A stretch of 64,000 nucleotides of DNA from Uranotaenia lowii (GCF_029784155.1 NC_073691.1:142592433-142656432); one strand, 5' to 3'; shown: positions 10,831 to 22,309, counted from the stretch's first letter. Made by a program: numbers and translations. Notes: generated by a model not told the origin, from the sequence alone.

Positions 10831-11169
10831 TTAGGTTGTTAGCCTAAGGTCCCTATCCTGCGATGGGGCTGCCATATTGGGGTTAGCTGGCGGGAGCCGC
10901 ATTTCATAAAATTCAGCCGCTCGCTGCGAGACAGACGCTGTTCGAGCCACCCTTGACCTGGAGAACAGACGCTCGGTTGTTGTTGCTCGCCGCCCCTGAC
11001 CTGGGGAACAGGCGCGTTCGGCCATCTGCTCAGTCTGCATGCGACCAAAGCATCCACCGGGGTTGGGTACCGGATCTCCGCTTAGGTTACTCGCATCCCA
11101 GCCGGTACCACGGGGAGGTAGAGGTAGGAGTTGTGAATAAGAGGTGATAAGACCAGCCAAGCCAGCCAA
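10831..11169 (-). pseudogene. LINE 5' leader open frame
   Basis: A 112-codon minus-strand frame, richer in G+C than its surroundings, ends just before the endonuclease region. It is low in complexity (Arg, Ala, Pro, Ser) and matches no family I can name. Its position and continuity with the LINE suggest it is the 5' leader or a small ORF1-like region of the RTE element. It could also be open by chance because of its G+C content. Confidence 0.4.
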
Positions 11170-11170
11170 G

Positions 11171-12635
11171 TTTCAATATAAATCAATTTTAAAGTTGTAA
11201 TCCATCATACTGCCCCACTTACCCTATAAAGCGGGGTAAGTGAAGACGCCAGCAGTCCTTAACCATTTACGTGATAACGTTTCTGGCTTAGCACCTTTCA
11301 AGCTCATCTTTACAGCATTTGTAAACAACATGTTCTGCATCACATTGAACCTAACTTTATCGAAATTGATCCACTGCTGATTTTTCAATGATTTTTTTTA
11401 AGTTGATCTATACCACAATCCGTCCCCACTTACCCCGGTGTACTTTACATGAAAAAGCAAACAACGTTGCTGGAAATAGGCATGCTTTTCGCTGGATTGA
11501 GTTTCCCAGTTCCGATCGTTGTCAAACACATACTGTCAATATTACTTCACATTTCGGTGAAACATTTGCCAAAAATTCGTTTCATAGTTGACCGCTTCAT
11601 CTCAAAACTCAAAATTTATGCAAAGTGCATCACCGATTGTATAGATCACTTCAGTTCTTCTCCGTCTACCCTCTCTCTGTAAAAATATTATCATTCAACA
11701 TCACTCAATCCATTCATCGGGAGAAACAGGGCTCGTTTTTGTTTACCCATGCAGAGGCAAACAGTTTATATTCGAATGACAATTTCGTTCAATTTGCATT
11801 TCATATTGCCAAAATAGCAGCACCTTGCCTTACTCCCAGTTGCCGATTTGATCCACAGGACTAAAGCCTCAGGTTCCGGAGTTTGGTTTTGCTTCGGTGC
11901 ACCAATTCGAATCATCGAAACTGTACTGCCCTCTAGGTCGATAGGATAACTGAAAAAAAAAAAAACAGTTCGTATTTCAGTGATAAAACTCTACTGATGG
12001 ACCATGCGGAATGGCTGAAGGTAACAAAGGGATTGATTTTGGATTTTTTTGAGGAAATGGGGATAGCAAATGGGGAAAAATTTGAAATCTTGATCATTTT
12101 TGCAATTTGAAAACAACTGATTTTTAATTTTGGTAATTTTAGTTTAGCAAAAAAATAATGATTTTTTTTATCAAAGTTTTTTTGTAATGCTTGTCATTTG
12201 TGGAATTCGGTCGCCTTTTTTCTCCTCGTTGTTTTTTTTTCATTTCCGTGTTATTGTGAAGAGGAAATTTATTGATTGAGGAAAAACAATTAGAAAATTC
12301 CAAAATGGTTTAATTTATGAAAATAGGTTCAGTAGTTTTGAAGATACAGCCAATATTGTAATCCGGGTCTGTATGACAACAACTGGACTTCTTTTCGGCA
12401 GGTGGATTTGTGTAGATTGTGATTTTAATATGAGGAAGTCAAGTGAGTGATAAGAAGAGTGGAAATTCAATAAATTTCTTTTGGCGCAAGCACTTCACCA
12501 TCCGGACAGACCATCCATTATCAATACGGGCATATATGTATCTACAATTTGTAGCTTTTGAGTCAGCTTTAAGATAAGTATTATTTATTTTTTTATTATT
12601 ATTATCCTTTGTTAATGTTGTTTTTTTTCTTCTTA
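11171..12635. other. unannotated stretch
   Basis: No gene or element termini recognised. Two short CCCCACTTACCC motifs (about 11212 and 11424) and an imperfect palindrome around 11213-11245 are the only local structures seen. Confidence 0.5.
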
Positions 12636-12761
12636 CTAGCTGACCCGGTGTGCTTTGCTACACCGGTCAAAAATAAATGATATTAGCAGAAGTTAGTCAA
12701 ATTTTCATATTGTGGCATATATAGCGTTATTTTTAATCAAATTATTACATAGGGCCCTCAA
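12636..12761 (-). mobile_element. Helitron 3' end, interrupted
   Basis: On the minus strand it ends with hairpin GGTGTAGC...ACACC, then GGGTCAGCTAG and T. The first ~100 bp resemble the corresponding part of the Helitron at 5781. It is cut at 12761 by the plus-strand Helitron that starts at 12762. TATATAGA directly right of that Helitron (16207-16214) may be the remaining 5' tip of this older copy. Confidence 0.7.
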
Positions 12762-12922
12762 TCTTCTAATATATAAAGATGAATTGGACTATATATGTTT
12801 GTTTGTTTGTTTGTATGCACCTTATACAAATCCACAACGCTTAACCGATCAGCCTGATATTTGGTACAGAGGTGTGGTTGAACCAGGGTAAGGTTTAAGT
12901 AAATTATAGTTCCGAGCGCATC

Positions 12923-13938
12923 CCACACCCACAATTCAGCCCCTGTGCCAATGGCGGCATCATTGGTACAAGGCATCATTGGTACAAGAAGATAACGCGA
13001 CCGGTGGTGATTCGGTTTGCTCCCACCGGCTTTAACCTCCCAAGTTAACCGAATTGCGTATGTCTGAAAGAAACAAAATAAAAACGAATTCACGTCCCTT
13101 CCTATCGCATCACAAGACGAAGAAGGATAGAAATAAATACCGGCCAACATCAGGCAGCCAGCGAACCGAGCACTGTGCGTGTGTAGCAAAAACAACAACA
13201 AAAATATTCCTTGAATTCAATCCACCGGTAAACAACCACGGCCAAGCTGTGCGTGTGTATGTAGCAAAAGCAACAAAAAAAAACATTGCTTCAACTCAAT
13301 CCGCCGGCAAACAACCACCGGCTAAACTGTGCGTGTGTAGCAAAAGCAACAACAAAAATATTTCTTCCACCGACCAAGCTGCCCGGCTTTGGCAGCTGTG
13401 TATATGTAGCGTGTGTATGTGATAGCAGGCAGTAAGTAAAGCACAGTTCTCATTCAATGGGTTTCCCGTTCCTTCACTCCCGTTCCCTTTCCCAATTCCA
13501 TCGAAAGACAAAGGAATGCCTTGAAAGGAGGCCAAATGCCGGGAAGCCACTGTTGTGATTGATCGGTGGCAGAAAGCCTATGACAAATATCCCTCGTCCT
13601 GCATGAAGCTCAAACAGTACACTGGTTCAGATGTTGGACTGGCAAGACGATAGAGCTGGTGATGTGAGTTCGACTCTCCCTTCGGCGCCGTGTTTTTAAT
13701 TTTTATTTGCTCGTTTCTGGGATGAATCATCCAATAGGAAGGAAATCCCATAAAATGTTTTTCTTGTTTCGCTTGAATGTAGTTGTCATGCATCATTTTG
13801 GTTGGGAGCCGAGTCCTTATGTCAGTTACGGTTTTTCAAACATATCGTTTTCGGCATAGTGCACATTTCAGCGCATTATCGGCACAGAGATATGCTAAAT
13901 AGGCATTGGATTTTTGCAACCTCTGCTATGGGTGCACC
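12923..13938 (+). repeat. left arm of large inverted repeat
   Basis: Inverted copy of 14281-15316. It contains three or four copies of a ~75 bp subrepeat with GCGTGTGTAGCAAAAGCAAC and a Cys/Ala-like low-complexity reading. The tRNA-like sequence is at 13615-13690, and the inner end is CTATGGGTGCAC. Arms differ by scattered substitutions and small indels. Confidence 0.85.
13615..13690 (+). tRNA. tRNA-like sequence in left arm
   Basis: Contains an A-box-like TGGTTCAGATGTTGG and a B-box GAGTTCGACTCTCC about 40 bp later, the spacing of a tRNA with a variable arm. The flanks do not form a clear acceptor stem, so it is a tRNA relic or a SINE head. Confidence 0.45.
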
Positions 13939-14280
13939 TAAGAAAAGGGTCCCTCCATACAACTTCTATTTTATTCTCACGAACCAAAAGTCATGGCACT
14001 CATTTTTCAAAACCGAATTTTCCTTTTGGCCAGACATTAGTAACGACCATCCAGCCCTATATTTCAAAGTACTATGCATCCAGCCAGAATTCACGTGTAC
14101 TGGGAAGCAATTCAAAGCCTGCTTATCATTTAACATTTGAAACCAGAAATTTTGACGCGTTTTTTTCCTTCTGCTGTTTGTAGCACGGGGTATAAGCACG
14201 AGATTCTCGCATGAATAAATGATCCTACATTTCAGATGAAAAAATACTACTCGCCTGTGAGAAATACATTGATCAGAATA

Positions 14281-15316
14281 GTGCACCCATAGAAGAGGTA
14301 ACAGAAATCCAATGCCTTTTTAGCAAATCTCTGTGCCGATAATGCTCTGAAATGTGCACTGTGTCGAAGACGGTATGTTTGAAAAACCGTAACTGGCATA
14401 AGGACTCGGCTTCCAACCAAAATTATGCATGACCACTACATTCAAGCGAAACAAGAAAAACATTTTATGGGATTTCGTTCCTATTGGATAATCCATCCCA
14501 GAAACAAGAAAATAAAAATAATAACCACAGCGCCGTGGGGAGATTCGAACTTAAACCACCATTCAAATCGTCTTGCCAGTCCGACATCTTAACCAGTGTA
14601 CTATTTGAGCTTCATACAGGACGAGGGCTGTTTGTCATAGGCTTTCTGCCACCGATCAATCACAAAAAAACGTACGACGGCGGCTTCCCGGCTTTCAAAG
14701 TATTCCTTTGTTTTGTGATGGAAACGGGAAAGGGAACGGGAGTGAAGGAAACGGGAAACCCATTGAATGAGAACTGTGCTTTGCTTACTGCCTGCTATTA
14801 CATACACACGCTACATATACACAGCTGCTAAAGCCGGGCAGCTTGACCGGTGATTGTTTGCCGGTGAATTGAAGGAATGTTTTTGTTGTTGCTTTTGCTA
14901 CATACACACGCAAGCTTAGCCGTGGTTGTTTGCCGGTGGATTGAATTGAAGCTATGTTTTTTTTGTTGCTTTTACTGCATACACACGCACAGCTTGGCCG
15001 TGGTTTGCCGGCGCCGGTGGATTGAATTGGAAAGATATTTTTGTTGTTGCTTTTGCTACATTCACACGCACAGTTCGCTGGCTGCCTGTTGTTGGCCGGT
15101 ATTTGTTTCCATCCTTCTTCGACTTGTGATGCGATAGGGAGGGACGTGCAAACGTTTTTATTTTGTTTCTTTCAGACATACGCAATTCGGTTAACTTGGG
15201 AGATTAATGCCAGTGGGAGCAAATCGAATCAGCACCGGTCGCGTTATCTTCTTGTACCAATGATGCTATGTAATTGACTACACGCCATTGGCACAGAGGC
15301 TGAATTTTGGGTGTGG
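14281..15316 (-). repeat. right arm of large inverted repeat
   Basis: Inverted copy of 12923-13938 across a 342 bp spacer (13939-14280). Matching blocks extend through the whole arm, including CGCAATTCGGTTAAC, ATCGGTGGCAGAAAGCC and the tRNA-like sequence. Apparent open frames within both arms are by-products of the subrepeats. Confidence 0.85.
14529..14608 (-). tRNA. tRNA-like sequence in right arm
   Basis: Mirror copy of the left-arm sequence. It keeps a better A-box (TGGTTAAGATGTCGG) and B-box (AGTTCGAATCTCC) on the minus strand. Same interpretation, a tRNA relic. Confidence 0.45.
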
Positions 15317-16206
15317 TTTTCAAAGTGGTCTCTACCGCCCTTGGAGGACGTTTAAAGTCTATATGCAGTATGTAAAGTATGGATGCAAGGATGCATCCTC
15401 ATAATAAATTGACTTCTTTAGCTGGGCTTCTACTATTTACAAACAGAAAATTTCAAATTTACTCATGTAAACGTTACTTCAAAATTTTGCAAAAAATCAT
15501 GGATGAGTTTTGAAACAAGACGAAGCTTTTTTGTTTCCAGGGTTTGATAAATTCCAAAAAGGTATGGGAGGATTATTTTTATTATCTGACAATTTGAGCA
15601 GGGGGTTTTCAGATTTTCCCCAAAATTGATAATTGGGTTCATTTTTACGATTTAGTATATATTTTTTCAATTTTCTAACATTTTTATTCTTCGAGTTAGA
15701 TTCCATTAAATTGTTTTTGTAAATAAATAAAACCATACTTCAAAGCTACATAACTCTAATATTTTTCAACGGAAATAATAAAATAGCACATCAAAACAAA
15801 TTGGAATTTTACCAGCTTTTCAAATAAATTATTTAAAAAAATAAAGTAATGACCTTTAACAAGAAAAGTTGTTAACACGGAGTTTTGTCAATCATAAAGA
15901 TATTGCTCAGACAAAGATTCTGCATTGATTTTTGCAATCCATAGAAGCGAAAAATCCATAGAAGCAAAGCTGAAAGACGTTTGACCAATAGATGACGGTG
16001 CAAGCTTTGTCGGTAACGGTTTAATACTCGGGAGTTTTGTGGGACGGGTTATGGATTCATGACATCAAATTTTGTTTCTGGGGACAGAAAAAGGGATCTT
16101 CTATATTAACTGTTCAATACTTTTTCATCCGAAAAAATATCGTGAAAATGCTTTATCACATATAAAAAAATTTAAAATGAATCGGAGTTTGTACCGGATC
16201 AGCTAG

Positions 16207-17293
16207 TATATAGAAAAATAGATTGTTTTCAAATTGTGCACTTTTTCTTTATTTTTAAATATTTTCCGCTAGACAATGCGCTCACCCCACCTGTATGGAA
16301 ATTGAATGCATTGGTCGATATCAAATAAAGTAATAGATATGTGCCAGGAAAAAAATTAAAAAAACACATTCCCGATGCTAATGGGATTCTTTGTTGTGTT
16401 TGATTCTGGTTCCTCTCTGCTTCGGGTCAATTCAGTGGCACAACAGAACGACAAAAGTGCAGTAGAGCCGCACTTCCGAATGCCGTTAACCTCAATTTCG
16501 AAATTCAGGATCAACATTTTTGGTGACCTGGGAGCACCCTTTGCTAACACAAGGGTGCTCCGGGTGATGATGGGTCCCTGAAAAGTTACCCCATTTGACC
16601 GGTCGACAGCAATATTGGCACAACTTTGTATAGGTAACAGCATTAACGTTCGAAAAGCGTTGAAGGGAGAACAGTGGAGAAAATACCTACATGCTGAAAA
16701 ATCCACTGTACTTAAGATTTGCATCTCCCGGTGATCGGTGTGGTCGTCCAGAGGGTTTATCATGAAAATGCTGATTTTATTTGGTTGTTCTTTCTCATTT
16801 ATGCAACTGGGATTAGCCGGAGTTAAATGATTATTGGCAATTTTACATCCCATTTATTCTGAGTATGGTGAAGTACCTAATGTGATTTTAATGAATGGAG
16901 AATGTGATGGGTTTGAAACCAGTATGTTTGTACTCAGATTTTTTTTCAAATGAAAGTAAGTATAGTAAGCTACGGAAAAATAGAAGGATTGATTGAAACT
17001 TTGGTAATAAGATTTTATCTCGCGGAAAAAGATGTTCGTAGTATAGTATTACAGTATGTATTTGCTGGTTGTTTCGTATAAAATATAATGATTTGCCAAG
17101 ATTCCGCTGCAGTGGAAAAACAACAATTTTCAAAACGATAACATTGATTTTCACTGTTTTTAAAAGCCTAAAAAGAGTAATCTTATATGAACCCTTTGCA
17201 ACCTACGATCTATACTAACCGATTATACTTGAAGTTCAATCTCATGTTGGTTTTGCTTCGTTATTGTTAGATTTTGCCAGCAGAAATTTCATT
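16207..17293. other. unannotated stretch with an unrecognised open frame
   Basis: The minus-strand frame 16853-16356 (165 codons) is the longest non-element frame in the window. It has no family motif I can name, and the opposite strand is also partly open (16375-16581), so it may be chance. The rest is AT-rich without visible features. Confidence 0.35.
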
Positions 17294-17345
17294 TTTTTTA
17301 AATATGTCTTTATTCGTAACAATTCATCATTACATTTATATTACA

Positions 17346-18666
17346 CTAGCTGATCCCATACGAATTCCGTTTCGCTTTCAACTTGTAATATGTCATGAAC
17401 AGTTTGTATAAAAGCCAAATGCCAAGTATTTTCCAGATGCACTTCTGAATTCATTGTTAAGTAATAATTGCAAAAATATTGGACAATCACTTTGTCTGTC
17501 GTCTGCTACTAAATTTGAAATCAGAAATCCTTTGATCGTGCCAAAAAACCACGTGTATAAATTTCTACTCGATCATTGCATAACAACGCAATTATTGCCA
17601 AAAAAGCTAAAAACCCCTTTCGGGGGCTCTTATATAATCTTTGATGACTGCAATCGATTGCCCTTCCCTCAAAACTCCCGTGTGCAAATTTTCAAAGCAA
17701 TCCATTGTATAATAACGTCAATATAGCTAAAAACAGTGAAAAATTAATTATTGTGGACGACCCCTTTCGTCGACCCATGGCAAAACATTTGACATCTGAA
17801 ATCGGTTGCTCGTCCCTGAAAACTACCATGTGCAAATTTTCATCCCAATCCGATGTAAAATAACGAAGATATTACAAAAATATTGAAAGGTTTATATGGA
17901 CGACCCCCTTTGCCGACCCCTTACACTGAATTTAATACCTGAAATCCATTGATCATCTCTCAAAACTCTCGTGTACCAATTTTCGTCTGAATCAGATGTA
18001 TAATAACGACAATATCGCATCAACAGTAAATAGTTAATATGGACGACCCCTTTGGCCGACCCCTGATTTTAGTTTGGATAAGTGGAATCAGTTGTTTGTC
18101 CCTAATATCTCCTATGTGCAAATTTTCACCCCAATCCGAAGCATAAAAACGTTAATATCACTAAGATACTGAAAATTTAATATGGATGACCCCTTTTGCC
18201 GACCCCTTACACTAAATTTGATACCTCAAATCGATTGCACGTCACTCAAAACTATAGTGTACCAATTTTCATCTGAATACGATGTATAATAACATCAATA
18301 TCGCAAAAACAGCGAACAGTTAATATGGACGACCCCTTTGACTGACCCCTTACACAAAATTTGATTGATGAATTGATGAAATTGATTGCTCGTCTATCAA
18401 AACACTCATGTGCAAATTTTCAACACGACCCGACGAAAAGTAACGTCAATAACAATAACAATAACAATAACAATATTTGTGTTCTATGGACGACCCCCTT
18501 TAGAAGGGGTCATCCGAAAATCTAAAAACATTTTTCATCCTTCCTGGTCCTAATGAGCGTCCATGCCAAATTTCAGCTCTCTAGCCCTTAAGACGGCTGA
18601 GTCTATAGAGGACAAACAAACAAACAAACAAACAAACATACAGAAATTGCTTTTTATATATATAGA
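17346..18666 (-). mobile_element. non-autonomous Helitron with ~143 bp internal repeats
   Basis: On the minus strand it begins TCTATATATATAAAAAGC followed by TTTG repeats and ends GGGATCAGCTAG, with A and T flanks. The interior is a tandem array in which TATGGACGACCCC-type motifs recur at 17895, 18039, 18181, 18324 and 18485, spaced 142-161 bp. A small ACAATA-type microsatellite lies at about 18448-18472. No transposase. It sits inside the 3' UTR of the Jockey LINE, so it is the younger of the two. Confidence 0.82.
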
Positions 18667-18854
18667 TTATTACATTGAATTAGGTGTTCAGTTCAATAGT
18701 AAACTGTCCAGAGCCCTATAGTTTATTAATCACTAAAATTTAATTATTCGACTTAAATTTGCTGAGCACAATCAAGTATTTTTATGTAGGAGAACATAAT
18801 GTAGTGTCAAAAAAATTTTTTAAACTTACAACTAAAAAGTATCCTAAAATTAAA

Positions 18855-19990
18855 CTAATGGTAGAGAGAACGCATCTCTGCGATGGAAGACTGCATCGAT
18901 TTGCCTCTGAAGTTGGAGATGATTTTGTTGGCCATCTCTTCGATCGATTCAATGCCTGCAATCCGATGAAGATCTTCGGTGCTGTGCCAAGGTGGAAGCC
19001 GCAAAATCATTTTCAGAACCTTGTTCTGAATCCTCTGGATGGCTTTCTTCCTCGTCGCGCAGCAGATAGACCAAATCGGAACAGCATACATTATCGCTTG
19101 TCGGAACACCTGTTTGTAGATTAGCATCTTATTTCGCAGACACAGTCGGGATTTCCTGTTGATGAGACAATGAAGAGATTTAGTGTATTTATTACATTTA
19201 GATTGAATATCTTCAATGTGATTTTTAAAAGTAAGATTCCGATAAATTTTAGTCCCAAGAACTTCACGTGATCAGACCATTCTAATGAAACCCCAGTAAA
19301 AGTTATGGAATGGTTTTCATTAGGTATTAAAAATTGAGCTCTTGGCTTATGGGGAAATAAAATAAGTTGAGTTTTGGAAGCGTTAGGAGAAATTTTCCAC
19401 ATTTTCAAGTAATTCAAAAAGGAATTTAAATTTTGTTGCAATCTACTACGTACCACCCTTAAATTTAGACCTTTGGCTGAAAGCAAAGTATCATCAGCAA
19501 ATAATCTTCTACCTTTTCCTTCTGGTACATCAGGAAGCTCAGAAGTAAAAATATTGTATAAAATTGGCCCAAGTATACTGCCCTGAGGGACACCAGCTCT
19601 AATGGGTGTCCTTTCAGAGCATGAATTTTGATAGCTTACTTGTAAAGTTCGGCTAGTCAAATAATTTTGAATAATTTTGGTGAGATATACAGGAAAATCA
19701 AATCGAGCTAATTTAGCTACTAAACCTTTGTGCCAAACACTGTCAAAAGCTTTTTCAATATCAAGAAGAGCTACACCAGTTGAAATACCTTCAGATTTGC
19801 TGGCGTTAATCATATCAGTCATACTTAAAAGTTGATGTGTAGTAGAATGTCCATGACGAAAACTAAATTGTTCATCAGGGAAAATAGAATTCTGATTAAT
19901 GTGAATCATCATTCTATTCAAAATAACTCTCTCAAATAGTTTACTCAAAGAAGTAAGCAAACTAATTGGTATCTTGAAGCCTCTGAAGCA
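18855..19990 (-). pseudogene. Juan-type reverse transcriptase fragment
   Basis: Reverse transcriptase of a Jockey-clade LINE, which copies element RNA onto nicked chromosomal DNA. Visible minus-strand blocks, in order, are LFERVILNRMM, FRHGHSTTHQLLSM, ALLDIEKAFDSVWHKGL (with the first catalytic Asp), IRAGVPQGSILGPILYNIF, RRLFADDTLLSAKG (the catalytic ADD) and MWKISPNASKTQLILFP. A frameshift near 19250 follows VKFLGL. The C-terminal part resumes in another frame (18855-19127) with RKKAIQRIQNKVLKMILRLP and ends in a stop. The catalytic residues survive, but the fragment lacks the endonuclease and ORF1 and cannot act alone. Confidence 0.9.
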
Positions 19991-20000
19991 TCGCGGCCCC

Positions 20001-20320
20001 ACTCGACAGGCAAGCGCGCGTCTTGCACCCGACCATAAGACAAGTTGCAGCATCGGATCATACGGCCAGGTTGGAACCATCTAGTTGACCGGAAACAGTT
20101 CACAAGTCCTTAGCCGGACGCACAAATACGACTTTAGTTTTTAGAAACAGAAGGATTAATGGAATCGACATGAAACTCGTTATTTATCATGGGTAACATG
20201 TAAGGTTTTGTGGTAAAACAGCCTGCGCAATCTGATGAAACTACAGCTTATCGTTTTCCCACTCGTATGCACTTTCGAGAGACTTAAAATATTCTGTTGT
20301 ATTTTACCACAAATTTTAAC
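20001..20320. other. unannotated stretch
   Basis: No supported feature. It borders the truncated 5' end of the LINE. Confidence 0.5.
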
Positions 20321-20323
20321 TAA

Positions 20324-20587
20324 TACCGTATTTGTTTATGCCGAGTGTTGCACTAGTGTTGCACTGGTGCACCACTAGGTGCTGACAAACTGTTTGTTTA
20401 TTCGGACGGTGTTGCACTGGTTTTGACCTGTCGGAGTTCTGCTTACGGACGGTGGCCCACCGATAATTTTGCCAGTGTTGTGAGAGAGCGTGTGAGTGAG
20501 TGAGGTAGCAATACACTGGCGACGATTTGTGTTTGTTTTTGTCGGGTACGGTGGAACACTGATCGGGGGGAGAAAACAAATACGGTA
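20324..20587. mobile_element. Harbinger-like MITE
   Basis: Inverted ends TACCGTATTTGTTT (20324-20337) and its complement (20574-20587), flanked by TAA at 20321-20323 and 20588-20590. A 3 bp TAA duplication is characteristic of the PIF/Harbinger superfamily. The 264 bp body is richer in G+C than its surroundings and has short repeats such as GTGTTGCACTGG. No coding capacity. Confidence 0.78.
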
Positions 20588-21499
20588 TAAATTCAATCAT
20601 ATCAAAGTTTGGGCAGAATGCCCACAAGACCACGTGTTTTACGTTCAAATTTCAAATGCTGTTCACTTTTGAGAAATCCCGAATATCAAAACAAAATGTC
20701 ATTCTTTTTATTTGCTCACTTCCAAATTACGATAACAATGCGTAATTCTAACAAATTTCGTCCTTGTTCGAGTTAAAAAGGTGTTCCACTATTCGACTCG
20801 AAAAAGATATCCGCCGCCATGCTTGCCGCGATATCAGTCATAAAATTAAATGTCGTTGCCTACCTGAAGGCGTTTTACCTATGGGGATGTAGAAAATTAT
20901 ATTTTGAAAAGCGAAATTTTCGATAAGTTTAGCAATAATAAATAATTTTTTGCCGAAGTATGGTTGTTTTCAAAAATACCATGAACATGTAACTAAACAT
21001 TTGATGTTTCAATCATTACATTTCGTATAATTATTGTTTTTTTTTTCACCACCCTTTCCATATGGTGCGTTCTATCCACTTGTTTTGGCGTTTTACCTCG
21101 GAATTTGTTTTCGAGCAAATTATGTTTTTGCCTTTCTTTCAGAAAGGTATAGTTATCGGTCGATTTGGGAGATCATTAATTATGGGTCTTAGATATACCT
21201 ATATAGGTACCTATCGAATCAGCTCGACGAGTTCAGACGATGTCAGTGTATTTGTGTGTATTGGTGTGATTTTTTGTTAACTTTGTCCACACGTTTTTGC
21301 GAAACTGGGAAGAACAATAAAAATGATTTTTGTCTTAAAAAATTTGATTTTTTTTCCCTCTTCAATGTATAAAAGAAAGAAAAAAAAACAAAATAGTTTG
21401 AAAAATAAATTTTCATAGTAATTATCATCAAATCATCACTCCAAAAAACGTGTCAATTTGGCTTGCTAGCCACAACCAGCAATCACTAAAATCAAGATT

Positions 21500-21544
21500 A
21501 TCGTATATATGACGTCAAATTATACATGACGTCATATACACGAT
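21500..21544. repeat. palindrome with paired TGACGTCA
   Basis: ATCGTATATATGACGTCA is mirrored, with one indel, by TGACGTCATATACACGAT across a 9 bp loop. Each arm contains TGACGTCA, the CREB/ATF-type site. Function is unknown; it may be a transposon remnant. Confidence 0.6.
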
Positions 21545-21799
21545 GGGCGCGCTCGCTGTGTATAGTGGTAAAAATTAGAGCCTCCATTCCCACTCATGAT
21601 GTCATCATGACCACAAAACGAGCGGGAGGAAGGAGTTGGAGAATTGTTTAAAATTCTAGCGGATATTAAAAATTAATTTTTATACCAGTTCAGTATTGAC
21701 CGAACCGGTTCCAAAAACTTTAGAGCCGAGGCCCCACAACCATATATGGATTTTTTTAACTGGGTACAACCCCGAACTTGCCATATTCAATCGATGGGA

Positions 21800-21841
21800 G
21801 TAGTATCCATCACCGCATTCTTTTGCAGTGATGGATACTAC
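21800..21841. repeat. 14 bp perfect-stem hairpin
   Basis: GTAGTATCCATCAC and its exact complement flank a 14 nt loop. No surrounding gene. Confidence 0.7.
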
Positions 21842-22309
21842 GACGCAAGCGGGAATCTGTCAGATTATTTTGTAGTAAGTTTGAAAAAGGGCGAACGCAT
21901 CAAACGAAAACAAACCTAGCGTAACATTTCATAAGGACGAAACTATCAGTTAGCCCGGAACAAAAAAAACGCTTTTGAAATTTCGAAACATCTAATCAAA
22001 TCCTATCCAAAAATCGACGCTATCTATTGGCCCTACCCGAATAAAAAAACCCATTTTAAATAGGCGTAATTTCATGTTCCAACCTGTTCCAACGAAAATA
22101 CATCAACAAAAAGTTTCACCCAATTTAATTTTATCAACTGTTTTAAAGTTTAAAGTGATTTTCTTGTACAGACGCGTTAATTTAAAGATGTTGAGTTTCC
22201 TGGACTTTAAAGTATTTCTGATTTTAAACTTAATTTAAAAAAAAATCGGGTCTAATAGTGAGTTTCAGAACTCAGATTAAAATCAAAAAATTCAGATGCA
22301 ATCCAGCGC

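Larger units (their letters stand above)
7401..11169 (-). mobile_element. decayed RTE-clade LINE
   Basis: A near full-length but broken non-LTR retrotransposon, read right to left: a leader region (11169-10790), an apurinic-type endonuclease (about 10771-9850), a reverse transcriptase (9833-8360) and an RTE-type C-terminal tail (8350-7420). After removing two later insertions (7586-8159 and 10182-10539) it measures about 2.8 kb, close to the usual ~3.2 kb of the clade. Many frameshifts and a deletion of the catalytic region show it is dead. Its short 3' UTR abuts the Helitron that ends at 7399. Confidence 0.85.
12762..16206 (+). mobile_element. Helitron-like element carrying a large internal foldback
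   Basis: The plus-strand 5' end is TCTTCTAATATATAAAGATG, preceded by A and followed by GTTT repeats. The 3' end is CCGGATCAGCTAG followed by T. These match the Helitron heads and tails elsewhere in the window, giving a 3.4 kb element. Between them lies an inverted repeat with arms of ~1.0 kb (12923-13938 and 14281-15316), followed by ~870 bp of AT-rich sequence. No Rep/helicase frame exists. The foldback could be intrinsic or a separate insertion; the element boundaries rest on short terminal motifs. Confidence 0.6.
17294..20000 (-). mobile_element. 5'-truncated Juan-type Jockey LINE split by a Helitron
   Basis: The minus-strand 3' portion of the same LINE as the full-length copy at 58460-62957. 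It holds the reverse transcriptase from block 1 onward, the C-terminal region, the 3' UTR and a short A-run (T-run at 17286-17293). The last ~50 bp of the 3' UTR (17294-17345) are separated from the rest (18667 onward) by the Helitron at 17346-18666. Homology stops near 19990, so most of ORF2 and all of ORF1 are missing, the usual result of incomplete reverse transcription. Confidence 0.88.
20591..22309. other. unannotated stretch with two hairpins
   Basis: No gene seen. Two perfect or near-perfect short inverted repeats are listed separately (21500-21544 and 21800-21841). Confidence 0.5.

Noticed and set aside
12758..15277. Several frames of 80-147 codons in the large foldback
   Set aside because: They follow the subrepeats and appear on opposite strands in the two arms.
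16356..16853. 165-codon minus-strand frame
   Set aside because: No recognisable motif, opposite strand partly open, and flanked by mobile DNA. Kept only as a note in an unannotated stretch.
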